64,000 bases of DNA from Salicibibacter cibi (GCF_016495865.1 NZ_CP054706.1:3224001-3288000), one strand, 5' to 3'. Positions 35,982 to 44,979 are shown, numbered from the stretch's first letter. Numbers and translations: made by a program. Notes: generated by a model not told the origin, from the letters alone.

Positions 35982-36998
35982 TCACCAATTTAATAAATCT
36001 CTAAGCCCCGCATATTTACTCTTTGATAAAGGAACGGTTTTTTCAGAATGTTTATCAAGAATCAAGCTATAACTATTTTTACTCCATACAATGACTTCTC
36101 TGACTCTTTGCAAGTTAATCAGATAAGAACGATGACATCGATAAAAACCATAAGGCAACAGCTTATCTTCAAGTTCTTTTAGCGTCATGGTGGAAATAAA
36201 TTCTTCCTCATTAACATGCAAGATCGTATGGCGCTCGCGTGTTTCCACATAATCGATTTCTAAAGGGTCGAAAAGAATGTATTTGTCTTCATATTTCGCC
36301 GAAATTTTCTCGAATTTCATGTGATGAGCAGTTTCATTTGTGATTTCATCATCCGCTTCATTATTTTCTTCGGTTTCATCATCTGTCTCCACCTCTTGAA
36401 TGCCGCGGTTTGTGATGCGATATACCTTTGTTCCCAATCGAATGCCTTCTTCCAAGGAAGAAGTGAGAATGATCACGATCCCGCCGCTTTCCATAATTTT
36501 ATCCAAAATACGATTAAACACTTGCTTTGATTGAAGATCAATTTTATCGGTTGGATCCTCAAACACGTAAACAGACGTTTTTTGGATTAAACTTCGGACA
36601 AAGTGCAACCGCTTCATTTCAGAAAACGTCAATCGTTTATTAATGGTTGACCGTACGTGGGTTAATTCACTGATCTCTAATAACCTGTCTGTATGGATGT
36701 TTTTTTGATGCAATCGGGACCAAAAATCAAGGATTTGTTCGGGATTCAATCGTTTATACAACCCCATCTCATGACGATAAAGAAAAACTTGATCCGGGCC
36801 CGTAAGTGCGCTTTTGTCCATATGTATCCTTTTCGATGTGTACATGCTTTGATCTTCCAAAAGGTCGATAAAGGCTCTCATATATTCTGTTTCCGCTTGG
36901 ATGGCGATAATCTCTTTATCTTCAATGATCAATTCAATGGTTGGCAGCACTGTTTTGTTTTCTACGATCTTATTGAATTGATTCAATATTAACGTCAT
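35982..36998 (-). CDS. LytTR regulator fused to a degenerate ABC ATPase domain
   Basis: This 338-residue protein has two parts. Residues 1-195 follow the ABC ATPase plan, but the Walker A loop is replaced (AETEYMRAFI at 35-44) and the signature is altered to LTFSEMKR (123-130). Walker B reads VYVFEDPT (143-150) and the H-loop position carries Ser (ILTSSLEEG). ATP hydrolysis is therefore unlikely. An acidic linker (203-222) leads to a complete LytTR DNA-binding domain at about 228-335 (RCHRSYLINLQRV). It heads the ABC operon and probably regulates it, perhaps sensing the transporter through the pseudo-ATPase domain. Confidence 0.88.
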   Translation of the reverse strand: MTLILNQFNKIVENKTVLPTIELIIEDKEIIAIQAETEYMRAFIDLLEDQSMYTSKRIHMDKSALTGPDQVFLYRHEMGLYKRLNPEQILDFWSRLHQKNIHTDRLLEISELTHVRSTINKRLTFSEMKRLHFVRSLIQKTSVYVFEDPTDKIDLQSKQVFNRILDKIMESGGIVIILTSSLEEGIRLGTKVYRITNRGIQEVETDDETEENNEADDEITNETAHHMKFEKISAKYEDKYILFDPLEIDYVETRERHTILHVNEEEFISTMTLKELEDKLLPYGFYRCHRSYLINLQRVREVIVWSKNSYSLILDKHSEKTVPLSKSKYAGLRDLLNW

Positions 36999-37120
36999 GA
37001 ACGTTTCTCCTTTTTTCGAGTATCACTCTTATTATGAAGGAAATCATAACGAATATCATTGAAACAAACATGAATGGAGGGAAATGATGTGTGAAAGGAG
37101 GGTTATTAAGCTTAATGGAT

Positions 37121-37140
37121 GTCATTCATGCATGAATGAC
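37121..37140. promoter_or_regulatory. Perfect 20 bp palindrome upstream of the LytTR-ABC operon
   Basis: GTCATTCATGCATGAATGAC is its own reverse complement. It lies about 120 bp upstream of the LytTR gene start, in a region without genes, and could be an operator. LytTR sites are usually direct repeats, so the binding protein is open. Confidence 0.5.
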
Positions 37141-37251
37141 AAGCGAGTGCCTTACCTGCTTAAAAAAGCGCCTTCCAAAGGAAGATCGGTCTTTTAACAA
37201 ATACTTTCTGCAATCCCTGGGCCTTGTCCCCCTCCATCATCATGATTCGTA

Positions 37252-37995
37252 TCATCTCCGAGTACCCTTTACCACTTCCATCGCTTCGACGATATCGTCT
37301 GTGATTAATCCGTTCGCCCCTTTATAAAGCACCTTTTCCATTCGCCATTTTTCGTTCACCGTCCACACATAGACCGGCAGGTTGAGCCGTTTCATACGTT
37401 TTACAAATCCAAACCGTAGCAAATGGTAATGCGGACAAACCGCATCTGCGTTGATGTCTTTCAATCGAGCTTCTGGGAAAAAGTCTTGAATATAGGCATG
37501 CAACCGAAAGCGTTGTTGAAGTAACCTTCGACCGAGCAATAGGCCTGTTAGGATCTCGGGATTCATCTGCTTTATTTTTTTCAGTACTGTATCATGAAAA
37601 GAAGTAATCAGGACTTCCTGCGACATCCCGGTAGCTTCCACGACATCTACGACCTGTTCTTCCAATCCCTTGGTTTTGATTTCAATATCCAGTTTTAAAT
37701 TTCCTTTACATAATAACAGTACATCTTTCAATAACGGAAGTTCCCAACCAATGCCTCGGGCATCCTTTTGCAGGCTTTTATAACTTCTTTTTTTTACCGC
37801 AGTGCCATCAAGTTTTCCCTCGTGAAAACAAATCAATTGGCCGTCCGCCGTGCGACGAACATCGGTTTCAATAAAATCAGCATCAAGAGCAACCGCTCTT
37901 TCAAAAGCTTTTACGGTGTTCTCAACCATATCCACACCCGTAACTCCGCGATGGGCAATAACGAGGGCATTTCGTTCTGTGCGCATGTTGGACAA
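37252..37995 (-). CDS. Glycerophosphodiester phosphodiesterase
   Basis: A 247-residue GDPD-family enzyme (UgpQ-like, cytoplasmic because no signal peptide is seen). It hydrolyses glycerophosphodiesters to glycerol 3-phosphate and an alcohol. Active-site pieces are IAHRGVTG with ENT, DFIETDVRRTADG and the second histidine in CFHEGKLDGT. Metal-binding Glu and Asp are in place. Part of its 3' half is copied at 28750-29028. Confidence 0.93.
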   Translation of the reverse strand: MSNMRTERNALVIAHRGVTGVDMVENTVKAFERAVALDADFIETDVRRTADGQLICFHEGKLDGTAVKKRSYKSLQKDARGIGWELPLLKDVLLLCKGNLKLDIEIKTKGLEEQVVDVVEATGMSQEVLITSFHDTVLKKIKQMNPEILTGLLLGRRLLQQRFRLHAYIQDFFPEARLKDINADAVCPHYHLLRFGFVKRMKRLNLPVYVWTVNEKWRMEKVLYKGANGLITDDIVEAMEVVKGTRR

Positions 37996-38201
37996 TAGCC
38001 TCCATTTCTCTCATCCTTTAGCATTTAGATGGAATTTTCGGTGGCGCGGAGCAATCTTGCATTCAAGCACGACTTCCTTGTTTTTTGCTCGGAATTGCAA
38101 AATGGCCAACATTGACGATGCAATCCTTTCGCTATATATTTAGAGAAACGAAATAATTCAACAGGGGAACGAACGGGCGAAAACCAATTGAAGGTGATCG
38201 T

Positions 38202-39431
38202 ATTCAAATCGAAAAAAGAAATTTAATAATCATGGGGTTTGCCAACATGCTCGTCTCCGGGAGCATGACTATGGTTTTGCCGTTTTTGTCGTTATATATT
38301 GAATCTTTTGGACAATATTCACCCGCAGAAGTACAACGATGGGCCGGCATTGTCTTCGGGGTTTCTTTTCTTGTTGCATTCCTGGTATCCCCTATATGGG
38401 GCCGAATCGGAGATCGGTTTGGCCGAAAAAGCATCCTCATCGGCACCGGGTTTGGAATTGCCCTTTCTGTTTTTCTAATGGGATACGTCGAGTCTGTCGG
38501 CGCCCTTTTCGTTTTGCGGGCATTCATGGGATTGGCGACCGGTTTCATCCCCGCCTCCATGGCGCTCATATCTGCGCAGAGCAATAAACGTACGGCGGGC
38601 GAAACACTGGGAACCTTGCAGATGGGCACGGTTTCCGGAGGTTTGTTGGGCCCGCTATTCGGCGGATTGATCGCCGACACCGTCGGCATGGAATTAACAT
38701 TTATTTTGACCGCATTAGTTCTCGCTTTGGCAACATTGCTCGTCATCTTCGGCGTAAAGGAAGTTATTTTCGAAGAAAAAGATGAAAAACGACGTTCCTA
38801 TCATTGGAAAGAAGTCATCCGACACATTGTCACGCATCCGCTATTAATTATCGTAATGGTCGTTGCACTTATCGTGCAACTCGTGAACTTTAGCGTACAA
38901 CCACTGCTTGCGCTCTATGTCGGCGAACTTACCTCTGCTGAAAATATGGCTTTCTTGGCGGGAATGGCTTTTTCCGTTACAGGGCTCGGCAACTTGCTGG
39001 CTACTCGCAAATGGGGACAAATCGGGGATCGTATCGGCCACGAAAAAATACTGCTGCTTTTGCTCGTTTTGTCGGGTTTATTTTTCATCCCGCAAGCATT
39101 CGTTACTGAACTCTGGCAATTGGTATTGCTCCGGTTCCTATATGGAATACAGGTAGGCGGCCTTATTCCGTGTACTACAGCGTATATCCGTCAAGTCTGT
39201 CCGGTTTCTATGCAAGGGGAGGTCCTCGGTTACAATCAAAGCTTCCGTTTTCTCGGCAATGTCATTGGACCGGTATCCGGTGGGGTGATTGCGAGTAGTT
39301 TTGGCATTCCTGCTGTATTCATTTTCTCCGGGATTCTGCTGATTATTACCGCGATCGTCGTGAAAATCATACTCAACCACAAGGACCTGAATAAGGAAAA
39401 TAAATCTGAGCGAACGCAAACAGTGGTATAA
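38202..39431 (+). CDS. MFS multidrug efflux-type transporter
   Basis: A 12-helix major facilitator of the drug:H+ antiporter (MdtG-like) type. The loop 2-3 motif is GRIGDRFGRKS, and NLLATRKWGQIGDRIGHE is the equivalent in the second half. The first ATG is at 38232, but relatives start with a basic ...KRNLII stretch, which here is encoded upstream. An ATT at 38202, 3-6 bp after GAAGGTGAT, gives IQIEKRNLIIM, so I infer a rare ATT start; 38232 is the conservative alternative. About 410 residues. Divergent from the phosphodiesterase gene. Confidence 0.87.
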   Translation: MQIEKRNLIIMGFANMLVSGSMTMVLPFLSLYIESFGQYSPAEVQRWAGIVFGVSFLVAFLVSPIWGRIGDRFGRKSILIGTGFGIALSVFLMGYVESVGALFVLRAFMGLATGFIPASMALISAQSNKRTAGETLGTLQMGTVSGGLLGPLFGGLIADTVGMELTFILTALVLALATLLVIFGVKEVIFEEKDEKRRSYHWKEVIRHIVTHPLLIIVMVVALIVQLVNFSVQPLLALYVGELTSAENMAFLAGMAFSVTGLGNLLATRKWGQIGDRIGHEKILLLLLVLSGLFFIPQAFVTELWQLVLLRFLYGIQVGGLIPCTTAYIRQVCPVSMQGEVLGYNQSFRFLGNVIGPVSGGVIASSFGIPAVFIFSGILLIITAIVVKIILNHKDLNKENKSERTQTVV

Positions 39432-39536
39432 AGATCGTTGTAACAAAAGGCATTGGTCCTGTCATGGTGACCGAAATGCCCGGGTTTCCTTGATTTCGGA
39501 CGGTATGAACCATCACTGTCCCTCTTTTTACGCTTA

Positions 39537-39567
39537 TTGTTAACCTTATTTATTTTTATGTTGACAA
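39537..39567 (+). promoter_or_regulatory. BirA operator before bioY
   Basis: TTGTTAAC (39537-39544) and GTTGACAA (39560-39567) form the two halves of a BirA-type operator (TTGTTAACC-spacer-GGTTAACAA) with one mismatch in the right half. It lies 60 bp before bioY, so biotin should repress this gene. Confidence 0.82.
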
Positions 39568-39626
39568 TTATTCCTCACCAGATTACAATCACATCATCTC
39601 CAAAAAATATGGAAGGGGATCTACAT

Positions 39627-40232
39627 ATGAAATCATTTGATTTAGTCATCACCGCGATGTTTGTCGCCCTAATGGGTGTAGCAGCAAATATAACCGTTCT
39701 TTTCCCTTTTCTCATGATTGCAGGGATACCGCTAACGTTTCAACCATTCATCGCGATTTTGGCCGGTGCCGTTCTGGGCAGTAAAAGAGGCGCATTCTCG
39801 ATGCTCGTCTATACGATTGTCGGGTTATTTGGCGCTCCTGTTTTCGCACAACTCCAAGGAGGTCCCGGGATCCTTGTTCGACCAACATTCGGGTTTATTT
39901 TATCATTTATTGTCGTTGCTTTTGTTGTCGGAAAAATTATCGAAAAGTCGCGGGAACCGGGGATGCCTACTTATTTGTTCGCAGGTTTGGCCGGATTGGC
40001 GTTTAATTATTTAATCGGAACAAATTGGGTATATGGCGCTTATGTATTCGGATTTGATGCTCCTGAACAATTTACGTATGGCATTGTTTGGTTGGGAATG
40101 CTTCCACTGTTAGTAAAAGATATTCTGTTCACGATAGCAGCCGGTATCGTTGCCCGCAATCTTCCCGAAACCGTTAAACGGCCCGTGATAGGACAAAACT
40201 TTCCTAGTCAGCGGGCGCCCGGTGATTATTAA
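39627..40232 (+). CDS. bioY: Biotin transporter BioY
   Basis: A 201-residue membrane S-component of the biotin ECF transporter, with six predicted helices. The start is the ATG at 39627, with GGAAGGGG about 9 bp upstream; a longer frame back to 39537 runs through the BirA operator and is not coding. The segments GIPLTFQPFIAILAGAVLGS and GGPGILVRPTFGF are conserved in BioY. It depends on a shared EcfAA'T module located elsewhere. Confidence 0.93.
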   Translation: MKSFDLVITAMFVALMGVAANITVLFPFLMIAGIPLTFQPFIAILAGAVLGSKRGAFSMLVYTIVGLFGAPVFAQLQGGPGILVRPTFGFILSFIVVAFVVGKIIEKSREPGMPTYLFAGLAGLAFNYLIGTNWVYGAYVFGFDAPEQFTYGIVWLGMLPLLVKDILFTIAAGIVARNLPETVKRPVIGQNFPSQRAPGDY

Positions 40233-40376
40233 GTATCATTTGGGATGCGGCCATTTGGGGAAATAAGGGAAGGTACTAACTTTTCATGTTCGGGCTTCAT
40301 GAACGCGGTTCATGGCGAACATATCGTTCGTTACATCCAGCGGTTGGGACCCATAATGTTCGGCGCTAGACAATAA

Positions 40377-41033
40377 TCATAGCCCGGCATCGTGCACGCC
40401 CCACTCATTAAGTGCTGCCAATTCCTCTGCGCTGATTTCACCATTCCCTTTTTGAACAATATATACGTTTACGTCTTTTTTTCCCCACTCGTTATAAACT
40501 TGGTCGATCGTGTCAAAATACAAATCAATCGTTGCTCCTTGGATCGCCGATCCGGTATCCGCAACCACTCCATAGCCATAACCGGGGATGAATAAAACCG
40601 TTCCCAGCGGAAAAAGGGCGGGATCTGCTGCAATCGTAGAATATACATTACGGTGAACGGGAACGCCTGAGTATGTAATCCCGTACGCGGGATCTCCCGG
40701 GTTTTTTCCCGTCGATTCTGCATCAGCTGTATAACCTGTTGCTGTTACCTTTTCAACGGGGTATTTAGACCAATTAATTTCTTGTTCCAGTGCTGTAACC
40801 GTCTCCGCCATCGAAGCGCTTGCCGTTTCGGCTTTATGCACCGTTTTTTTCGCGGCAACTCCTAAGTCATTATGTATAGGGGAAGCAACGTGCGTATCTT
40901 CTATATGATCATTTTCGTAACCTATGAGTTCATTTACAGGCACTTGGCTTAATGTCGTCCATGTCACATATAATGCCGCAATGAATAGCACCGTCATGAT
41001 AACGTTTTTTACAACGTTTAGTCCCTTTGACAT
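40377..41033 (-). CDS. 3D domain protein (YuiC-like)
   Basis: A 218-residue protein with an N-terminal transmembrane anchor (about residues 10-32) and a C-terminal 3D domain (about 110-205), a double-psi barrel named for three conserved aspartates: [23 protein letters not shown] and TIDLYFDT are visible. Such domains occur in MltA/YabE-type peptidoglycan lytic enzymes and in B. subtilis YuiC, which lies in the same gene neighbourhood (yuiC-yuiB-yumB). The start is the ATG at 41033, with AGAGGGTGAG just upstream. Confidence 0.87.
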   Translation of the reverse strand: MSKGLNVVKNVIMTVLFIAALYVTWTTLSQVPVNELIGYENDHIEDTHVASPIHNDLGVAAKKTVHKAETASASMAETVTALEQEINWSKYPVEKVTATGYTADAESTGKNPGDPAYGITYSGVPVHRNVYSTIAADPALFPLGTVLFIPGYGYGVVADTGSAIQGATIDLYFDTIDQVYNEWGKKDVNVYIVQKGNGEISAEELAALNEWGVHDAGL

Positions 41034-41093
41034 GCGCTCACCCTCTTTCACTTCTGAAAGAAAGCATGCCCAAAGAGACAGGGGGATATACTA

Positions 41094-41182
41094 AGAAAAC
41101 TTGGCTTTTCGCCAAGCTTTTATCGGGAAGCCTTCGCCAACTTATGCAGGTAATAACGTTGATTTATACTTTCTTACCTGCC
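41094..41182. repeat. Family C two-hairpin element, copy between yuiC- and yuiB-like genes
   Basis: AGAAAACTTGGCTTTTCGCC starts the first stem, and the second ends in TTTATACTTTCTTACCTGC. The left arm GCAGGTAATAACGT of the second stem differs from other copies, so pairing is only partial. Confidence 0.72.
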
Positions 41183-41191
41183 TTGGGCGCG

Positions 41192-41518
41192 TTAAAACAT
41201 TTGATATCCGCGAACGCGTAACATTCGTACGGTAATCCCCGCGATGATCGCTCCAATTAACCCAGAACCTAAAATCAACACATCTACCAATTGCAATGTT
41301 GCCAAGCTCGGACCTACCGTAGAAAAAGAAGCAGCCGGTGATGTGAAGTATTCCGTGAAACTCGCCGGGTTTACAATCCAAATGACAATAATCGGATAAA
41401 GCACAGCCATCATCCACGTGGAACGCAATACCATATTCAATAAAAATCCAATTCCAAAGAAAAGGATGAGAAATAACATCATCGAAATAATTACTTGCGG
41501 GAGACTGGTAATCCCCAA
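41192..41518 (-). CDS. YuiB-like membrane protein
   Basis: A small membrane protein, about 108 residues, with three predicted helices (FLILFFGIGFLLNMVLRSTW is characteristic of the YuiB family). The start is TTG at 41518 because GGAGGTGAG lies just upstream. Longer frames (41533, 41569) would place the ribosome binding site inside the gene. Function unknown. The neighbours on both sides are the same as in B. subtilis. Confidence 0.8.
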   Translation of the reverse strand: MGITSLPQVIISMMLFLILFFGIGFLLNMVLRSTWMMAVLYPIIVIWIVNPASFTEYFTSPAASFSTVGPSLATLQLVDVLILGSGLIGAIIAGITVRMLRVRGYQMF

Positions 41519-41602
41519 ACCGCTCACCTCCATCAAAACAAGTGTACAAAAGGAACCGTCAAGCGTCAATGAGAGAGGTGAGCGTTTAAAAGGGTACGGT
41601 TT

Positions 41603-42808
41603 CTAGAGTGGATTCCGTCCTTTTGTTAGCATGAGCGATAGACCTCCGAGCTTCATTAAATAACGATTGTCGCTCATATGTTTCATAAATAATGCGGAAC
41701 GGCCGTACATTTTCCTTTCTTTAACCGTCCCCATCGCTTCTTTTCCACCAAGGGAGGCCAATGTCCCGAGAATTTCCGGTTCAAATTTTGTGGGAGCACC
41801 GCCCATAATTAAATTCGTTATATTTTCACCGGCTTTTATTCCTTGTTGCATGGCAATTTGAGCGGTCGGGGGATACGGGCGTTCCGTTTCTTCATTAATA
41901 ATTAGGGAGCAATCGCCGATCACAAAGACATCTTCAAGCCCAGGCGCACGTAAATCCGGTTCTACTTTTACACGTCCACGGTTCGCCTCAATTCCCGCAT
42001 CTTCGATGATCGGATTTCCGCGTACACCCGTCGCCCAAATGACCGTGCTTGCAGCAATCTCTTCTCCATCCTTCAGGATAACCTTCCCTTCCTGCACTTC
42101 ACTGATTGGTTTATTGATTTTAAATTCTACGCCACGATGCTCCAACAAATTCATGGCATATTCGACAAGCTCGGGATCAAAACCAGGGAGGGCAGATGGT
42201 GCGGCTTCAATCACGTACATTCGAACTTTTTCCCGCGGAACGTCATATTGTTCGCATAACTCCGGCACCCTTTCGGTCAGTTCGCCGATGAATTCAATGC
42301 CGGTGAAACCACCGCCTGCAACAACAAATGTCAAGTCTTGTTCTTCGGCTTCTTCTTGATTTCGGTACTGCGCAAATTGAAATTCGATTTGATCTTTAAG
42401 TTCACGAGCACCATCCAAGGTCCATTTGTGATAGGAATGCTCGTAGACGCCCTCGGCGCCAAAGGTTTCAGCGATCGATCCGACAGCGATGACAAGGTAA
42501 TCATAGGAAAGGTCGTCCCCATTTTTGAGAACGACTTGCTTCTCGTCAGTTTTCACTTGCTCCACGGTATCCTGAACAATGTTAACCTTTGCCGGATTCA
42601 ATACTTTGCGTATTTCCACACGCGCTTTATCGTGGTGCAACGTCCCTGCCGCAGGCTCATGCAACCACGTTGTTTGATAATGATAGTCATGCTTGTTCAC
42701 CAAGGTTACATTTGCCCGATCTGTTCCCATTTTCTTTTGCAATTGGTTTGCAGCCATCATTCCTCCATATCCTGCGCCGAGAATAACGATATGCGGTTTT
42801 TTCGCCAT
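41603..42808 (-). CDS. yumB: Type II NADH dehydrogenase (NDH-2, YumB-like)
   Basis: A membrane-attached FAD enzyme of 401 residues that passes electrons from NADH to menaquinone without pumping protons. The FAD motif GAGYGG is near the N-terminus, the NADH motif GGGFTGIEFIGEL near 165, and the second FAD contact is VFVIGDCSLI. The ATG at 42808 is preceded by AAAGGATG at proper spacing. The position beside yuiB-like and yumC-like genes matches B. subtilis yumB. Divergent from yumC, with a family C element in between. Confidence 0.92.
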   Translation of the reverse strand: MAKKPHIVILGAGYGGMMAANQLQKKMGTDRANVTLVNKHDYHYQTTWLHEPAAGTLHHDKARVEIRKVLNPAKVNIVQDTVEQVKTDEKQVVLKNGDDLSYDYLVIAVGSIAETFGAEGVYEHSYHKWTLDGARELKDQIEFQFAQYRNQEEAEEQDLTFVVAGGGFTGIEFIGELTERVPELCEQYDVPREKVRMYVIEAAPSALPGFDPELVEYAMNLLEHRGVEFKINKPISEVQEGKVILKDGEEIAASTVIWATGVRGNPIIEDAGIEANRGRVKVEPDLRAPGLEDVFVIGDCSLIINEETERPYPPTAQIAMQQGIKAGENITNLIMGGAPTKFEPEILGTLASLGGKEAMGTVKERKMYGRSALFMKHMSDNRYLMKLGGLSLMLTKGRNPL

Positions 42809-43028
42809 TTCATCCACATCCTTTTATTATCATCACTGTGTGATCATTTTCACATAGTAAGGTAAAAATAATGTTTAAAAAATATTCATGATTTCTACCT
42901 ATAATTATAACCATTTTTATAATTGTATTTCAAGGGTGACGGCATGGGATCCGAAAACTTCCCTGGAAGGACCGAGCGGTTCGCTTTCCTTCTCGGAAAC
43001 AAAAGTGTTATAATACTTCTGTTATATT

Positions 43029-43119
43029 AGCAAACTTGACTTTTCGCCAAGCTTTTATGGTGAAAAGCCTTCGCCCAATTTATGCAGGTAATCAAGCTAA
43101 TTTATACTTTCTTACCTGT
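43029..43119. repeat. Family C two-hairpin element between yumB and yumC
   Basis: AGCAAACTTGACTTTTCGCC to TTTCTTACCTGT. The first stem is retained (CTTTTCGCC / GGTGAAAAG). The second stem is degenerate (GCAGGTAATCAAGC). It lies in the shared promoter region of the two divergent redox genes. Confidence 0.72.
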
Positions 43120-43184
43120 TAAAAGATAGACCATGCGCTACTGCAAGAATTGGAAATATACACTAGGTGTGGAGGTGTAGATTC

Positions 43185-44177
43185 GTGGAGGATACTTCCA
43201 TTGATCTTTACGATATAACGATTATCGGCGGTGGGCCGACGGGATTATTTACCGCTTTTTACGGCGGCATGCGCCAGGCAAAGGTAAAAATCATCGAAAG
43301 CATGCCACAGCTGGGCGGACAGCTTTCCGCGCTTTACCCCGAAAAATATATTTATGATGTGGCCGGTTTTCCGAAGATACGGGCACAAGAACTTGTTGAT
43401 AATTTGGTCGAACAAATGAACATGTTTGACCCAACCGTCGTGCTCGATCAATCTGTAGAAACGGTTCATAAGTTGAACGACGAGACATTTCGCATCGAGA
43501 CGAACGAAGACGTTCACTATTCACGCACAGTCATCATAGCCGCAGGCGTAGGTGCTTTTCAGCCGCGAAAATTAAAAATTGAAGAGGCCGCCCAATATGA
43601 AGGCCAAAATCTTCATTATTTTGTTAACAACCTCGGCGCTTTCAAAAATAAAGACGTCCTCATTTGCGGAGGAGGGGACTCTGCGGTCGATTGGTCACTC
43701 ATGCTCGCCAACAACGCAAATGTAACACTTACGCATCGGCGGGATAAATTTCGCGCCCATGAACATAGCATTGCCGAATTGCAATCGGCACCCGTCCAAA
43801 TGCACACCCCCTTTGAAATCAGCGAGCTTCGGGGAGACGGTGAAAATATTAAGCAAGTCGTCCTCCAAGAAGTAAAAGGAACGGATCAAAAAGTCGTCGA
43901 TGTGGACAACGTGATCGTGAATTATGGGTTCATCTCTTCCCTCGGCCCGATCAAAACGTGGGGACTGGAGACGACGAAAAACGCTATTTTCGTAAACTCC
44001 CGTATGGAAACGAATATCAAAGGCATCTATGCTGCGGGAGACATCTCCTCTTACGATGGAAAGGTAAAGCTGATTGCCACCGGCTTCGGGGAAGCGCCAA
44101 TGGCGGTAAGCAATGCGAAAGCCTATATGGACCCGACAGCGCGTTTGCAACCCGGCCACAGCACGCACATGTTCTAG
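43185..44177 (+). CDS. yumC: Ferredoxin-NADP reductase (YumC type)
   Basis: A 330-residue thioredoxin-reductase-like ferredoxin/flavodoxin-NADP+ oxidoreductase. FAD motif [12 protein letters not shown] motif [11 protein letters not shown], and no CxxC redox pair, which separates it from thioredoxin reductase. C-terminal [20 protein letters not shown] contacts FAD. The GTG at 43185 is 7 bp after GGAGGTG and is the likely start. It supplies or takes electrons for ferredoxin-dependent enzymes. Confidence 0.93.
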   Translation: MEDTSIDLYDITIIGGGPTGLFTAFYGGMRQAKVKIIESMPQLGGQLSALYPEKYIYDVAGFPKIRAQELVDNLVEQMNMFDPTVVLDQSVETVHKLNDETFRIETNEDVHYSRTVIIAAGVGAFQPRKLKIEEAAQYEGQNLHYFVNNLGAFKNKDVLICGGGDSAVDWSLMLANNANVTLTHRRDKFRAHEHSIAELQSAPVQMHTPFEISELRGDGENIKQVVLQEVKGTDQKVVDVDNVIVNYGFISSLGPIKTWGLETTKNAIFVNSRMETNIKGIYAAGDISSYDGKVKLIATGFGEAPMAVSNAKAYMDPTARLQPGHSTHMF

Positions 44178-44181
44178 AGAT

Positions 44182-44238
44182 GAGACTTGGCTTTTCGCCA
44201 AGCTTTTATGGCGAAAGCCTTCGCCCAACTTATCTACC
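44182..44238. repeat. Family C element, 5' half only
   Basis: ACTTGGCTTTTCGCCAAGC...GGCGAAAGCC is intact. The second hairpin is missing beyond CTTATCTACC. It lies directly behind yumC, before the terminator. Confidence 0.7.
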
Positions 44239-44245
44239 AACGCAA

Positions 44246-44290
44246 AAAAACGTCCGTATGAGGAAGTGATTCCCCATACGGACGTTTTCT
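44246..44290. terminator. Bidirectional terminator between yumC and the IscA-like gene
   Basis: CGTCCGTATG (44251-44260) pairs with CATACGGACG (44275-44284), flanked by A and T runs, between the converging genes. Confidence 0.88.
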
Positions 44291-44295
44291 ATCGT

Positions 44296-44649
44296 TCAGC
44301 AATTTTCCGGTGTGCCTACATTTTCTTTCGTACGGAATGATGCGCCGCAACCGCAAGCTAAGATCGCGTTCGGGTTATCCAGCGTAAACCCGCCGCCCAT
44401 CATATTTTCTTTATAATCAATAACGAGGCCGTTAATGACCGGTTGGCTCTCTTTATCAATGAGCACGCTCAAGCCGGATTTATCTAGTAACTCATCGTCC
44501 TCATTCTTCTCTGCATCAAATCCGAGCCCGTACGAAAGTCCGCTGCAACCACCACCTTTGACTCCAACTCTCAGCATTAAAGAAGGATCACCTTCCTCTT
44601 CCTGCATGCCTTTAATTTTCGTCATTGCCGCTTCGGTGATTTCAATCAT
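44296..44649 (-). CDS. HesB/IscA-type iron-sulfur assembly protein (YutM-like)
   Basis: A 117-residue A-type Fe-S carrier. The three conserved cysteines are visible: GGGCSGLSY and, near the C-terminus, ACGCGASF. It receives or transfers clusters in SUF-dependent assembly. In B. subtilis the equivalent yutM lies in the same area next to yumC and dapF, which supports this assignment. The start has a GGGGG-type ribosome site. Confidence 0.92.
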   Translation of the reverse strand: MIEITEAAMTKIKGMQEEEGDPSLMLRVGVKGGGCSGLSYGLGFDAEKNEDDELLDKSGLSVLIDKESQPVINGLVIDYKENMMGGGFTLDNPNAILACGCGASFRTKENVGTPENC

Positions 44650-44770
44650 TGCTTCATTACCCCCTTACGGATGAATTTCGTGTCTTTGGCAGCATGCATA
44701 AACAAACTCCCAAAAATCTTGCACAACTTCATCATATCATATAACGTCGGAGGTTTAAAAAAACCAGACC

Positions 44771-44950
44771 TTATCCGCACATGGTACTGTATTGCTCTGC
44801 AAGTAAAGCAGTATGCACACGATCGATTTCACGGCTGTAAAATAATACAAGTGGATGTTGCATCCCATGCTCTTTTGCCGCTTCCATCATCTGTGCCCTT
44901 AACCCTTCTAAATCATTTTCCATTCGATTCCTTGCCACGGCGTACATCAT
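44771..44950 (-). CDS. Spo0E-like aspartyl-phosphate phosphatase
   Basis: A 59-residue protein of the Spo0E family. The segment IDRVHTALLAEQY is preceded by the conserved FYSREID stretch, and the N-terminal helix has the pattern NDLEGLRAQMMEAAKEHGM. Spo0E-type proteins dephosphorylate Spo0A~P or related regulators and delay sporulation. ATG at 44950 with GGAGATC upstream; a longer frame into the adjacent MITE is false. The ISL3-type MITE ends about 30 bp upstream and has replaced the natural promoter region. Confidence 0.85.
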   Translation of the reverse strand: MMYAVARNRMENDLEGLRAQMMEAAKEHGMQHPLVLFYSREIDRVHTALLAEQYSTMCG

Positions 44951-44979
44951 CGAATGATCTCCTTCCCTGCTATCTTTTT

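Noticed and set aside
39537..39626. Longer BioY N-terminus starting at 39537
   Set aside because: The stretch contains the BirA operator and has no ribosome site. BioY proteins start at the MKSFDLV position.
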